Shown here one piece after another: positions 38,778-47,211 of a stretch of 64,000 nt of DNA. The notes beneath the pieces are model-generated. The model was not told the origin of the DNA. It did not search any database and saw only the letters and a list, made by a program, of their open reading frames with translations. This DNA comes from Nitrospirales bacterium (GTDB lineage: Bacteria; Nitrospirota; Nitrospiria; Nitrospirales; UBA8639). Location: assembly GCA_031315865.1 (NCBI GenBank), contig JALDRJ010000002.1, forward strand, positions 3,446,001-3,510,000. The letters run 5' to 3'. A program made the translations under genes and the position numbers. Position 1 is the stretch's first letter. Each line of letters starts with the position of its first letter.

Positions 38778-39584
38778 ATGAGCAATCGAATTCAGACGGC
38801 ATTTTCGGCGTTAAACAAGAAAGACGAGAAGGCGCTCATCCCCTATATCATGGCGGGCGATCCTACAATGGCCGTGACGGAAACGCTTGTCTTGGAACTT
38901 GAACAAGCAGGCGCCGACCTCATTGAATTGGGTGTGCCTTTTTCTGACCCCATTGCCGATGGACCCGTTATCCAGAAAGCAGCCGAACGAGCGTTACGCT
39001 CCGGCACGTCACTCAATTCCATTCTGACTTCAGTCAAATCACTTCGCGCCAAAACGCAAATTCCTCTGATTCTCATGACCTACTACAACACCATCATGGC
39101 TATGGGGGAAGAGAAGTTTTGTGCACGGTGCGTCGAGGCTGGAATCGACGGGGTCATCGTTCCTGACATGCCGCCCGAGGAGTCAGACATATTATGCCAG
39201 GCGTCTGAGAAATTCGGTGGCCCAACTGTCATTTTTCTTCTAGCTCCGACCAGCACCAAATCGCGCCAAAAGGATGTGATCACTCGGACTCAAGGGTTTA
39301 TCTATTATGTTTCGTTGACTGGGATCACTGGAGCGCAAATCCGTGATATGCAACACGTTCAAGAGAATGTCCAGAAAATTCAAAAAGCCAGTAAACAACC
39401 AGTAGCGGTTGGGTTTGGCATCTCAACGCCGGAACACGTCCAGGAAGTCTCGCGCTTCGCAGATGGTGTCATTATCGGTAGCGCGCTCGTCCGCCATATC
39501 GGTACGTATCAAGATCGTCCTGACTCTCTCGAAAAGATTCGACAATTTGTGTCAGAGCTCAAACACAATACTTGTCGTCATTAA
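38778..39584 (+). CDS. trpA: Tryptophan synthase alpha chain
   Basis: 268 aa TIM barrel starting at ATG 38778. Catalytic Glu lies in LIELGVPFSDPIADGP and the Asp in GVIVPDMPPEES; loop 6 is seen in YYVSLTGITG. It cleaves indoleglycerol phosphate and channels indole to TrpB. It is the last gene of the operon; no convincing hairpin terminator follows in the 277-bp gap. Confidence 0.96.
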   Translation: MSNRIQTAFSALNKKDEKALIPYIMAGDPTMAVTETLVLELEQAGADLIELGVPFSDPIADGPVIQKAAERALRSGTSLNSILTSVKSLRAKTQIPLILMTYYNTIMAMGEEKFCARCVEAGIDGVIVPDMPPEESDILCQASEKFGGPTVIFLLAPTSTKSRQKDVITRTQGFIYYVSLTGITGAQIRDMQHVQENVQKIQKASKQPVAVGFGISTPEHVQEVSRFADGVIIGSALVRHIGTYQDRPDSLEKIRQFVSELKHNTCRH

Positions 39585-39861
39585 TTCCTTCCTTCGAGAC
39601 CTCAGCCTCTCATATCCTGTCTGTTTTATCTCCTGAATTCACTTCCATACATCACTGAAGGCCGTACCGGCTAAATTTGCCTAGTGCTGTACGAATTTTC
39701 CTACCAAGAGAATTCATTGATCAATTGCCCGCGTTGGTCCAAGTTGCTGTTTTTTCGAGAGGTTTATGCATTGGTCGCCAAAGATCTCAATCTGAGACTA
39801 TGGCATAGGTCTTGAAGCACAAAAGATTGTCAAATCGGTCAACCCAGGAAACCACTTCACC

Positions 39862-40062
39862 ATGTATAAAGAAGAGTATTTAGACCCTGAAGATGAAGAC
39901 AAGGCCGTAGAAATTCGTTTGGACGATGTCGTCTACCGCAATGATGAAAGTCCCGCGGTCGTCCTCTCGATTAAACGCACCTGTTCTCTCAGCGGCGAAA
40001 CCAAAGTCGGCCACGTGACCTTGGGTCAAGAAAATACCCTACGCCTCTACCTCGAAAATTAA
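39862..40062 (+). CDS. Small acidic hypothetical protein
   Basis: 66 aa with a very acidic N-terminus (EEYLDPEDEDKAVEIRLDD) and a beta-rich rest. AGGAAA lies about 10 nt before the ATG. No signal peptide. I do not recognise it, but it is the only frame in the gap after trpA that has a plausible start and even composition. Confidence 0.5.
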   Translation: MYKEEYLDPEDEDKAVEIRLDDVVYRNDESPAVVLSIKRTCSLSGETKVGHVTLGQENTLRLYLEN

Positions 40063-40355
40063 GTCGAGACGTTCATTTCCCTTCCCTTCCTATTTCATCT
40101 GCAAATCATTTCCCATGTTCCGTAACATATCGTGTTCCGCCAGAATGTAGAGACCATGTCATATGCCCATTGATCAATCGACTGTAAGTTGAATCAGGTG
40201 GCAAGCGTGATCTTCCCCTGTCGAATTTCACTAGCGTCCTAACTCCCCGATGTATCGGCCCAACGGTTGGGTGTACCTGCTCGGAAGGGCAGGAAGCAAA
40301 ATTTACGGGTAGCTTGTCACGTGCGATTGAGGCTCGAAAAGAACAATGAAAGAGT

Positions 40356-40586
40356 TCAGGTATCCGGGGCAGTAACGGAATCGGAAGTCTGTTGACGCAA
40401 ACAGGCTTCACATTGAACACGGCCGAGAATTTCAGAAATATAAAAAACCGTAAAATGCTCAATTCCACATACTTCGCATACTACGGACGCCTGATGTGAA
40501 GCCGGTGGAACCCAACGCGCTGGACGGTATTTCATAGAAATCTCACGACTGCGTCTTACAGTCGTCTCTCTTTCAATGCTGGACAT
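40356..40586 (-). CDS. Small zinc-ribbon-like protein (paralogue B)
   Basis: Up to 76 aa (ATG 40586); an ATG at 40535 would give 59 aa. Two CxxC pairs, CEVC and CEAC, are separated by 18 residues, a treble-clef or zinc-ribbon spacing. The spacing and the pattern C-x2-C-G-x4-T-x-F-x3-S-x2-L-G match the tiny protein encoded just upstream at 40660-40836, so the two appear to be tandem paralogues. Such proteins often bind nucleic acids or act as small adaptors; no target is evident. Confidence 0.6.
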   Translation of the reverse strand: MSSIERETTVRRSREISMKYRPARWVPPASHQASVVCEVCGIEHFTVFYISEILGRVQCEACLRQQTSDSVTAPDT

Positions 40587-40659
40587 TCGAGAGAGAAGTG
40601 TGCGTGAAAAAAGTAGGAATGTAGCAAGACAGGCAAGGGAGAAAAACTTTCTTTCTGTA

Positions 40660-40836
40660 TTAACCTTCTTTGGCGAGTCCGCGATCGACTCGTGAATGAA
40701 AACATATCGGACACAACTGAAGCCCTAACGCATGTGACGTAAAAAACTCCGTGAGATTGTCCGCCCCGCATTCTGAACACGAAACGGGATAACCTCCGAT
40801 TGAGTACGGCAGATTCAGTGTAACAGGGCCTTCCAT
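40660..40836 (-). CDS. Tiny zinc-ribbon-like protein (paralogue A)
   Basis: 58 aa from ATG 40836 to TAA at 40660, short enough to be missed by many gene callers. It contains CSEC and CPIC separated by 18 residues, with T, F, S, L and G at the same positions as in the protein encoded at 40356-40586. The ribosome binding site is weak (GAAGA 7 nt upstream). The shared layout with its neighbour is the main argument that both are real. Confidence 0.6.
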   Translation of the reverse strand: MEGPVTLNLPYSIGGYPVSCSECGADNLTEFFTSHALGLQLCPICFHSRVDRGLAKEG

Positions 40837-40993
40837 ACGTTCGTCTTCACTTTCTAACTCTTCTTTCGGTCATACGCGCCGATTCTTTAAGTTTTTGTCG
40901 ACCGGCAAAAATGCTACACTCGTCCCGTGATACTTCCTAGCGGGTCATGAGACAAGCCGAGGTCATAACATCCAGACGAGAAAGGAGACTGTC

Positions 40994-41398
40994 ATGTTTG
41001 GTCCCATCACCATTCCATTTGGGGTGAAAATGTTGATGAATACGGTGAAGCTGAAACCTGAGATCGCGTTTGATCAGGTAGAAATGGCGTTTGGAGAACT
41101 CTGTATGGTGGTCAAAGAAACCTACGGAGGAGACAAAGGCGGATTCATTGCCGGGCAAGTTTTTAAATTTTCTGGGTTTCTCTCAGAGGAAGGGTCTTTG
41201 GGGCCAATGCAAGGCACTGACGAGCACTATGCGATCGTGACCTATTGGCGTTCCTTTGAAGAGCATGAACGATCCCATGCCGATGAAGTATTTAAAAAAA
41301 CATTCTCATCACTCGCCAGCATGTGTTCGGACACGAAAGAACTGGGGTATGAATTGCTTTGGCAGGGAGAGGCCAAACCGTCGCAACCGTCCACCTAG
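40994..41398 (+). CDS. Hypothetical protein, possible dimeric alpha/beta-barrel fold
   Basis: 134 aa; AAAGGAG lies 8 nt before the ATG at 40994. The pattern [20 protein letters not shown] resembles the strand-helix unit of antibiotic biosynthesis monooxygenase-like or EthD-like ferredoxin-type barrels, in which a strand ending in a Trp is followed by a helix rich in E and H. The first half lacks obvious motifs. It overlaps the convergent ychJ-like gene by 4 bp through a shared CTAG. The fold assignment is tentative. Confidence 0.6.
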   Translation: MFGPITIPFGVKMLMNTVKLKPEIAFDQVEMAFGELCMVVKETYGGDKGGFIAGQVFKFSGFLSEEGSLGPMQGTDEHYAIVTYWRSFEEHERSHADEVFKKTFSSLASMCSDTKELGYELLWQGEAKPSQPST

Positions 41399-41880
41399 AC
41401 GCCACAACATTTTTTATATTTTTTCCCGCTTCCACAGGAGCACGGATCGTTTCTGCCGAGTTTTGGTTCTGTCCGTCTGTAAGGTTGCACTGTGGGATCG
41501 ACAGCATCCGTAAAGAACCATGTGCCCTGACGTTTCGTAAACTGACTCAGCTCATGATGCTGCTGTGGGCCCTCATCCGTTTCATAGGTCGCGGTAAACA
41601 GCACGGTTCCCGTCTCATCATGCGCTTGCCCATCTTGAGTGTCCAAGATTTCTAATCCTGTCCATTTCGTGGACTCGGCCCATTCCTGGCTGGCCTTCAT
41701 GTCGATACCGCTTTTCGTTTCCGGATCGTGGGTGGCCTCGATAAATCCCATGTTGATTTGTGTGTAGGCCGAATAGCGTGCGCGCATTAGCTGCTCGGCA
41801 GTTTCCGCCTTTTTGAGTCCATCGATAATGGGTTCGCAGCATTCGTTGAATGGCTTTCCACTTTGACAAGGACACAGCAT
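41395..41880 (-). CDS. YchJ family protein with two SEC-C zinc motifs
   Basis: 161 aa. The N-terminal [13 protein letters not shown] and C-terminal [16 protein letters not shown] are SEC-C (SecA C-terminal-type) zinc motifs. The middle (residues about 30-130) is an NTF2-like YchJ domain with [20 protein letters not shown]. The family is widespread and functionally unassigned. The ATG at 41880 has a moderate upstream site. Confidence 0.92.
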   Translation of the reverse strand: MLCPCQSGKPFNECCEPIIDGLKKAETAEQLMRARYSAYTQINMGFIEATHDPETKSGIDMKASQEWAESTKWTGLEILDTQDGQAHDETGTVLFTATYETDEGPQQHHELSQFTKRQGTWFFTDAVDPTVQPYRRTEPKLGRNDPCSCGSGKKYKKCCGV

Positions 41881-42080
41881 TGGTTACTCCATAAGAATCA
41901 TGAGCCAAGTTTCCTGGATCACAACATTCCAATTTATCGCGAACGAGACATACTCTGGCTAAGCCCCGAGCAGAAGCGAAACGATGCGTATTTCCCCACT
42001 CTTTATCTTTACGTGAATGATTGGGTATGGTGTGAACATCTCAGGACACAACGTCAGCAAAAGGATCTTTTCGGTTACCC

Positions 42081-42239
42081 ATGTTTGTTACCAGTTTCTT
42101 AAATCGAAGACTCTCCTGGGTCTTTCGCCTCCTCATCCTATCATGCCTTTCCACAAGCTGCGCCACAGTACGTGAGCTGAGTGCATCAGTCAACAAGGCC
42201 TTCAAGGGACAAACTCTTTCTCACCAGATTCTCTCATGA
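42081..42239 (+). CDS. Tiny lipoprotein translationally overlapping rqcH
   Basis: 52 aa. A positively charged N-terminus and hydrophobic stretch (LNRRLSWVFRLLILS) end in the lipobox LSTSC at residues 23-27, leaving only about 25 mature residues. Its TGA overlaps the ATG of rqcH as ATGA (42236-42239), the arrangement of coupled genes. The ribosome binding site is poor (AAGGA is 17 nt upstream). A membrane lipoprotein next to a ribosome quality-control factor has no obvious link, so it may serve mainly as a leader. Confidence 0.5.
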   Translation: MFVTSFLNRRLSWVFRLLILSCLSTSCATVRELSASVNKAFKGQTLSHQILS

Positions 42240-43813
42240 TCATCTCTCTCGCAGAATGTGCTGCAGTCGTTGAAGAACTTCAACGGACACTCACCGATGG
42301 GATTATTCAAAAGATCCATCAACCAGATCCGTGTATCCTGACGCTGAACGTCCGCATTCCAGGTGATACGCACTGCCTTTTTATCTCCCTTGAGCGCGGC
42401 TATGCACGCATCCACCTGTCCTCACTCAAATTTCAAAACCCTCAAACTCCGTTACAATTTTGTCAATATCTTCGCTCTCACATTGAAGGAGGACGCATAA
42501 CGAGGATAGCGCAGGAGCCGGATGACCGTATTCTGTACCTCACCATCACGAAATCCTCGATGACCTACACCGTGGTGGTAGCCCTCACCGGAAACCAATC
42601 AAATGTTCATGTTCTGAATGAATCCTGGGAAATTTTGCGGTCCTTGAAATCCTCAAAGATAGAAACCGGTCAAGTCTACATGGCGCCACAGCGTTCCGCC
42701 AGGCATGTTCCATCCAGTCCCACGACTCTGTCAGATATTTGCGAACAAGAACAACCGACACAAGATAAACAAGGCAAGTCCGCCCCGAATACCTTTGCCA
42801 AGCGATTTCCCGTTTCCGCAAAGCTCGAAGAACAACACCAGTTCGCACAAGCATCCGATAAAAGGCTAGCATGGTTTCGAACCCAATCGGCAACGCTTCG
42901 AAAAAAACTCAAGCAAGCCGTACGGCGTGAACGGACGCTTGAAGCTGACCTATTGAAAGCTGAAACCTACCGTGAATATCGACGGTACGGAGAGCTGCTA
43001 AAAAGCCAGTTGCATGCGATCGAACCACGCCAGACCGTCGTTCAGGTTGTTGATTATTTTGACCCCTCGATGCCCACTCTCTCGCTTCCGCTCAACGCGT
43101 TACATGATGCCGTGTGGAATATGGAAGATTACTTTCGGAAATACCGGAAATACCTCTCGGCTCAGGAACATCTTCAGCCCCGATTAGAGCGGACACACGA
43201 TGAAATTAAAACGGTGAAGGCAGAACTCTCAAAATTAGAACAGGAGGAACTGGAGGTGCTGGTTAACGGACCGCCGTCCGATCATCCAAAAGACGACAAC
43301 GCGTTTCAGCTTGCTCCAGAACATGCCAAAAAAGAACGACCTCACACAAAGAAGGCAGACCCACAACCGGCACAGGCAATACGAACGCAACACAAGGCCG
43401 CTGAAAAGGAAAAGGCTTCGGTACGAGCCAAACCCTATCGCCTATTCGAATCGTTTGACGGCTTGCTGATATTCGTCGGGAAAAGCGCGAAAGACAACGA
43501 CACACTCACCCTAAAAATCGCCAAACCTGACGATCTGTGGCTTCATGCACGGGGCTGCCCTGGTTCCCATGTGGTCGTCCGGCTTGAGAAAGCCACGGAA
43601 GTCCCGCATGAAACATTACGCGATGCGGCCACGTTGGCCCTGTTTTACAGCGACCTCAAGAAAAGTGGAAAGGGCGAAGTGATTTACACCCTTCGCAAAT
43701 TCGTCAAGAAACCGAAAGGGCTAAAAGCCGGAGCCGTGCATGTCACACGGGAAAAGAGCCTTTGGATCGAAGTCAAAAAAGAACGACTGGACCGATTGAA
43801 GGGAGGATGCTGA
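42236..43813 (+). CDS. rqcH: Rqc2/RqcH homologue (NFACT protein)
   Basis: 525 aa. Layout: NFACT-N domain (1 to about 150), a coiled-coil middle (about 220-370, with a helical hairpin around QAVRRERTLEADLLKAETY), and an NFACT-R/DUF814 domain (about 400-525) with DDLWLHARGCPGSHVVVR. Asp97-Arg98 (PDDRI) match the DR pair that Bacillus subtilis RqcH needs to recruit tRNA-Ala for C-terminal alanine tailing on stalled 50S subunits. It is shorter than Firmicutes homologues (about 570 aa). Older names are fibronectin-binding protein or FbpA, which are misleading. Confidence 0.9.
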   Translation: MIISLAECAAVVEELQRTLTDGIIQKIHQPDPCILTLNVRIPGDTHCLFISLERGYARIHLSSLKFQNPQTPLQFCQYLRSHIEGGRITRIAQEPDDRILYLTITKSSMTYTVVVALTGNQSNVHVLNESWEILRSLKSSKIETGQVYMAPQRSARHVPSSPTTLSDICEQEQPTQDKQGKSAPNTFAKRFPVSAKLEEQHQFAQASDKRLAWFRTQSATLRKKLKQAVRRERTLEADLLKAETYREYRRYGELLKSQLHAIEPRQTVVQVVDYFDPSMPTLSLPLNALHDAVWNMEDYFRKYRKYLSAQEHLQPRLERTHDEIKTVKAELSKLEQEELEVLVNGPPSDHPKDDNAFQLAPEHAKKERPHTKKADPQPAQAIRTQHKAAEKEKASVRAKPYRLFESFDGLLIFVGKSAKDNDTLTLKIAKPDDLWLHARGCPGSHVVVRLEKATEVPHETLRDAATLALFYSDLKKSGKGEVIYTLRKFVKKPKGLKAGAVHVTREKSLWIEVKKERLDRLKGGC

Positions 43814-43889
43814 ACCAACCACACTCGCCTACACTACTCCTTCTTGCATCAATGTGTATTCGTGTGCATTTTAAAGCATAGATGACCGC

Positions 43890-44072
43890 ATAAACAGCAA
43901 CGCTCTCATCAAAGCGCTCAAAAAGAACGGATGGGTTCAGGTTGCCAAGAAAGGCAGTCACAGCCAATTTGCACATCCCAACAAAAAGAGTCGAATAACC
44001 CATCCCAAATGCCACATCCCGATCGGAACACTGAAGAGTATTGAAAAACAGAGCGGCCTTGTACTGCGGTAA
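43890..44072 (+). pseudogene. hicA: hicA toxin gene without a canonical start codon
   Basis: The frame from 43890 reads ATA-AAC-AGC, then NALIKALKKNGWVQVAKKGS and HSQFAHPNKKSRITHPKCHI, ending PIGTLKSIEKQSGLVLR before TAA at 44070-44072. This is the dsRBD-like HicA mRNA interferase with the catalytic His of GSHSQF. The family start would fall exactly at the ATA; there is no ATG, GTG or TTG in frame before the upstream TAA. Two residues of the usual VP-H-P loop also appear to be missing. Either the toxin gene is inactivated or it is started at ATA at low level. hicB follows after 27 bp and is intact. Confidence 0.82.
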
Positions 44073-44099
44073 GCCACTCACAAGGAGAGGAAGAACACA

Positions 44100-44483
44100 A
44101 TGGACTATGTTGCGATTATCCACAAGGACGAAGGGAGTCACTACGGAGTCAGCTTTCCTGACTTTCCAGGTTGTGTCATAGCAGGAGGAACCGTCGATGA
44201 CGCAAAGAATATGGCCGCTGAGGCACTGGCCCTTCATGTTGAAGGGTTGCAAGAAGACGGTATAGCTATTCCCAGACCTTCGAGCCTGGAAGTCATCATG
44301 AAATCGCCGGACTTTGCCAACGGAGTGGCGTTTCTCGTGAGCCTTCAACAACCTGACAGAACGGTGCGGGTCAATCTGACGATGACTGAACGCGAATTAC
44401 CGGCCATTGATGCAGCCGCAGCGGCACAAGGAATGAAACGTTCCACCTATCTAGTGAAAACCGGGCTTCAATCCGCTCACTAA
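44100..44483 (+). CDS. hicB: HicB-type antitoxin
   Basis: 127 aa. The N-terminal partial RNase H fold is recognisable in YGVSFPDFPGCVIAGGTVDDA and AAEALALHVEGL; the C-terminus holds a ribbon-helix-helix-like DNA-binding part (VRVNLTMTERELPAIDAAA). It neutralises HicA and probably represses the locus. A strong AAGGAGAGG precedes the ATG at 44100. Confidence 0.9.
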   Translation: MDYVAIIHKDEGSHYGVSFPDFPGCVIAGGTVDDAKNMAAEALALHVEGLQEDGIAIPRPSSLEVIMKSPDFANGVAFLVSLQQPDRTVRVNLTMTERELPAIDAAAAAQGMKRSTYLVKTGLQSAH

Positions 44484-44516
44484 GAGTTCGCCCAACCATT
44501 CGCCTGACAGTCGGCT

Positions 44517-44870
44517 CGGTTACCGTACAAACATTACCCTCGTCAATTTTTTATTGTAGCATGGGGGCTCATTCATCAATGAATGAACACGCTAGTTGAA
44601 AACCAAAACTCCTTACAAGCTAATTATTTCGAACACAGGCAGCAAGGCTCCAGACATTGAACCTTACCTAAAGAAAAGTCTCAAAGACATGTTGGAGACC
44701 GAGACCAAAGCCGCGGAGAAACCACAAAAATCAGCGCAATTTCTGCTTCTTGGATAAATTATTGGAGCTCCAAGATACGTTATGTCTGTACTCGAAACAT
44801 TGCCCTCGTCCTGGTTTGAGGAGGACAATGCTTACGAAAACTGTCGAATAAGAATGTAACAACAAAAGAC
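44517..44870 (+). repeat. Long direct repeat, copy 1
   Basis: 354 bp, about 94% identical by eye to 46292-46643. It begins CGGTTACCGTACAAACATTA and ends at AACAAAAGAC. Copy 2 has an 81-codon open stretch (KTKTPYKLIISNTGSKDPDI...) that is frameshifted here by one extra A near 44730, so the repeats may be decayed gene copies. Confidence 0.9.
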
Positions 44871-44994
44871 CCGTATTTGAGTGGCCTGAAGGGGGAGACT
44901 CTTTTCGCTTTGCCTATCTACCGGCTGTTTTCTACCATCTATAATCACTTTCCTGAGCAATTCTCTGTTGTTCTCACTTCTATATACGACAAAT

Positions 44995-45010
44995 ATTGAC
45001 GATATTCAAT
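44995..45010. promoter_or_regulatory. Possible parDE operator
   Basis: ATTGA-CGATAT-TCAAT is an inverted repeat 45 bp before the parD start, a usual place for the antitoxin-bound operator. Short arms make this tentative. Confidence 0.3.
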
Positions 45011-45054
45011 GTACGGGTCATAATGAAGAAAATGGAAAAGGAGGCAAAAGGCCA

Positions 45055-45312
45055 ATGAGTAGCAGTCTCAATCTGACATTAACCGATGAACTACGGGCAT
45101 TCATCGATCGGAACTGTGGCGATGGAACTCTGTATGCCACACCTACAGAATTTATGCGAGATGTCCTGCGAGAAAAAAAACAACGTATGGAAGCAGCTGA
45201 ACTGCGTGCGGGAATCCTCGAAGGGTACCAAGATGCCATTGCAGGCCGAACCTCGTCATTTTCGGGAGACTTAAAAGCTGATATGGCCAGATTTCGAAAA
45301 CGTAGGGTGTAG
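45055..45312 (+). CDS. parD: ParD-type antitoxin
   Basis: 85 aa; AAGGAGG lies 11 nt before the ATG. The N-terminal SLNLTLTDELRAFIDRNCGD gives the ribbon-helix-helix pattern, followed by the helix of ParD-like antitoxins (PTEFMRDVLREKKQRMEAAE). The C-terminal half should wrap the toxin. The toxin gene starts 2 bp after its stop, the usual antitoxin-first operon. Confidence 0.85.
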   Translation: MSSSLNLTLTDELRAFIDRNCGDGTLYATPTEFMRDVLREKKQRMEAAELRAGILEGYQDAIAGRTSSFSGDLKADMARFRKRRV

Positions 45313-45314
45313 CC

Positions 45315-45704
45315 GTGTCGGTTGTCATCAAACTTACCGATAGAGCCCACTACGATCTTCAAGAAATCCAAGACTATTCGATCCAACGATGGGGAAAGAG
45401 AACCGCCGACCGATATCTTAAAGACATTCAAACCGCCTTATCACTCTTACAGGACCAGCCAGAGTTGCTACGCCACAAGCTTGAAATTTCCCCTCACCTG
45501 AAGTTCTATCGAGTTCGAGAACATTTTCTGGTTTGCATTGAAATGAAAAGGGCCATTATCGTTCTGACAATCAAACATGGACAAATGGATTTACCGACGC
45601 GTATCAGCGAGCTGGAGCCCACATTAGTTCAGGAAGCGGACTTCCTGCATAATCGACTCTTGGCTGCACAAAGAAAGCCACCAGCATCATCCAGAAAAAA
45701 GTAA
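45315..45704 (+). CDS. parE: ParE/RelE-superfamily toxin
   Basis: 129 aa with GTG start at 45315. The ParE fold pattern is clear: LTDRAHYDLQEIQDYSIQRWG, the Y/L-rich helix TADRYLKDIQTALSLLQDQP, then KFYRVREHFLVCIEMKRAIIV. The C-terminal tail of about 30 residues is longer than in most ParE proteins. ParE toxins poison gyrase, while close RelE relatives cleave mRNA. The module lies between the two long direct repeats. Confidence 0.85.
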   Translation: MSVVIKLTDRAHYDLQEIQDYSIQRWGKRTADRYLKDIQTALSLLQDQPELLRHKLEISPHLKFYRVREHFLVCIEMKRAIIVLTIKHGQMDLPTRISELEPTLVQEADFLHNRLLAAQRKPPASSRKK

Positions 45705-45957
45705 AACTGACACCTAATAATGAATACGTATGAGAAAACGCCCCTTTTCTCACCATGCGTAAGCTTCATATTCCCCTATAGAGAACAGAACTTGAAGGCT
45801 GAGAATAGTTAAAGAATCGTTAGTCCTCAGAGCTGTAATCTTTGCCCACGTTTGTATATTTTAGGAGAGTTGGGGGGAACTGTGGGAGTCCTGGGGGCTC
45901 AGTAAAATGTCAATATTCATCCCTGCCTCCAAAGTTCATGTCAAATGACGAATCGAA

Positions 45958-46305
45958 TCAATATTGAGGCGCAGGGCATAGTTCCTTCAACGCTGCAGAA
46001 CATCCACCGATATTTTCATAGTCCTGATCATTCCACAAACAACTTTGCATGAAACATGAGTGTTCATTGTCGTATTGCAGAACAGGATAAGACTGCGGCT
46101 TAAAAAATTTTGAACATTTACGTGTATCCTCCTTTGAGCAAATCCCAAGAATTTCCTTTACATAACAACCGAACTCACATTTGGTATATCCGTCCTCAAA
46201 GCTTTCCTTGCCTTTGTTAAAGACTGGAGGAGGACAATGCTTACGAAAACTGTCGAATAAGAATGCAATAACAAAAGACTTGACCCCCTTCCGGTTACCG
46301 TACAA
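45958..46305 (-). CDS. Cysteine-rich hypothetical ORF sharing its N-terminus with the repeats
   Basis: Up to 115 aa; it opens with TTG at 46305 and has no clear ribosome binding site. It contains nine cysteines (KCEFGCYVKEILGICSK; CSKFFK; CFMQSCLW). Its first 20 codons (SFVIAFLFDSFRKHCPP) lie in the partial repeat 46227-46279, and the same peptide can be read in the matching place of both full repeats, after which the sequences differ. It may be a captured C-terminal cassette or a gene remnant. No function is assigned. Confidence 0.4.
   Translation of the reverse strand: MYGNRKGVKSFVIAFLFDSFRKHCPPPVFNKGKESFEDGYTKCEFGCYVKEILGICSKEDTRKCSKFFKPQSYPVLQYDNEHSCFMQSCLWNDQDYENIGGCSAALKELCPAPQY
46227..46279 (+). 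repeat. Partial third copy of the repeat end
   Basis: 53 bp corresponding to the last part of the long repeat (GAGGAGGACAATGC ... AACAAAAGAC). It is separated from copy 2 by only 12 bp. Confidence 0.9.
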
Positions 46306-46643
46306 ACATTACCCTCGTCAATTTTTTATTGTAGCATGGGGGCTCATTCATCAAGAATGAACACGCTAGCTGAAGACCAAAACCCCCTACAAGCTAATTA
46401 TTTCGAACACAGGCAGCAAGGATCCAGACATTGAACCTTACCTAAAGAAATGTCTCAAGGACATGTTGGGGACCAAGACCAAAGCCATGGAGAAACCGCA
46501 AAATCAGTGCAATTTCTGCTTCTTGGATAAATTATTGGAGCTCCAAGATGCGTTATGCCTGTACTCGAAACATTGCCCTCGTCCTGGTTTGAGGAGGACA
46601 ATGCTTACGAAAACTGTCGAATAAGAATGTAATAACAAAAGAC
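46292..46643 (+). repeat. Long direct repeat, copy 2
   Basis: 352 bp matching 44517-44870 in the same orientation. Together the copies flank parDE and the Cys-rich ORF. It is followed by CGACCCCCTTCC, nearly the same sequence that follows the partial copy. Confidence 0.9.
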
Positions 46644-47211
46644 TCGACCCCCTTCCCATTGAGAAGATTCCCAAACAGCAACGCAATCGCGTGCTCAAAC
46701 AAATTCTCTTCGAGGCCTTACCAGCACGCGTGAAGCGCCAGAAGGCGGTCAAACCGTTGCTCACATCGAGTGTCTCTCCAGTGCCCCAGGATCCGCACAG
46801 CGGGAAAACCCGACAGCTGTCCTCCACGCTCACGGACCGCCTGAAGCCTGTTCTTCCATCAAATTCTCTGGAGAGTCTGCAGCAGGCACTCAACAAGATT
46901 CCATTAAAGAGAAACACCTGAATACATGGATCTTCACCCAAAACGTTGAAAACATATTGCCACTGGTGAGGTCAACGTCGGCGATATGAGAGGGATGATG
47001 TATTCTCAATACTACGGCTGCTGTATCGTTTTTTAGACGCATTGTATCTGTTTCGTTATTCCGACTGTCCATCGCCTTCTCTCCCGACTCCCTTTCTTCA
47101 AGAAAACCAAGCCTTGTCTTGGTCTCTCGGATTGGTACATCTCTTGCTCTATGAGAAACATGGGAGGACATCATTTTTTCTTTCTTGTGTGCTCAACGAA
47201 AGGAGTAGGCC
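46644..47211. other. 568-bp region with an orphan open stretch
   Basis: A plus-strand frame runs from 46655 to 46921 (IEKIPKQQRNRVLKQILFEA and LPARVKRQKAVKPLLTSSVS at its start) but has no ribosome binding site and directly follows repeat copy 2. It reads like the tail of a lost gene. The last 250 bp show no feature except the AAAGGAG that belongs to the next gene. Confidence 0.4.

Noticed and set aside
40106-40468. 120-codon minus-strand frame
   Set aside because: It overlaps the zinc-ribbon ORF in another frame, has no ribosome binding site and has odd composition.
41863-42102. 79-codon plus-strand frame between ychJ and rqcH
   Set aside because: It overlaps the ychJ start region; there is no ribosome binding site and no recognisable motif. 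The tiny lipoprotein frame at 42081 is better supported.
43773-44351. 192-codon minus-strand frame across the hicAB region
   Set aside because: It runs antisense to recognisable HicA and HicB coding sequence and has no family motif.
46504-46941. 145-codon minus-strand frame over repeat copy 2
   Set aside because: It crosses the repeat border, reads differently in copy 1 and lacks a start signal.
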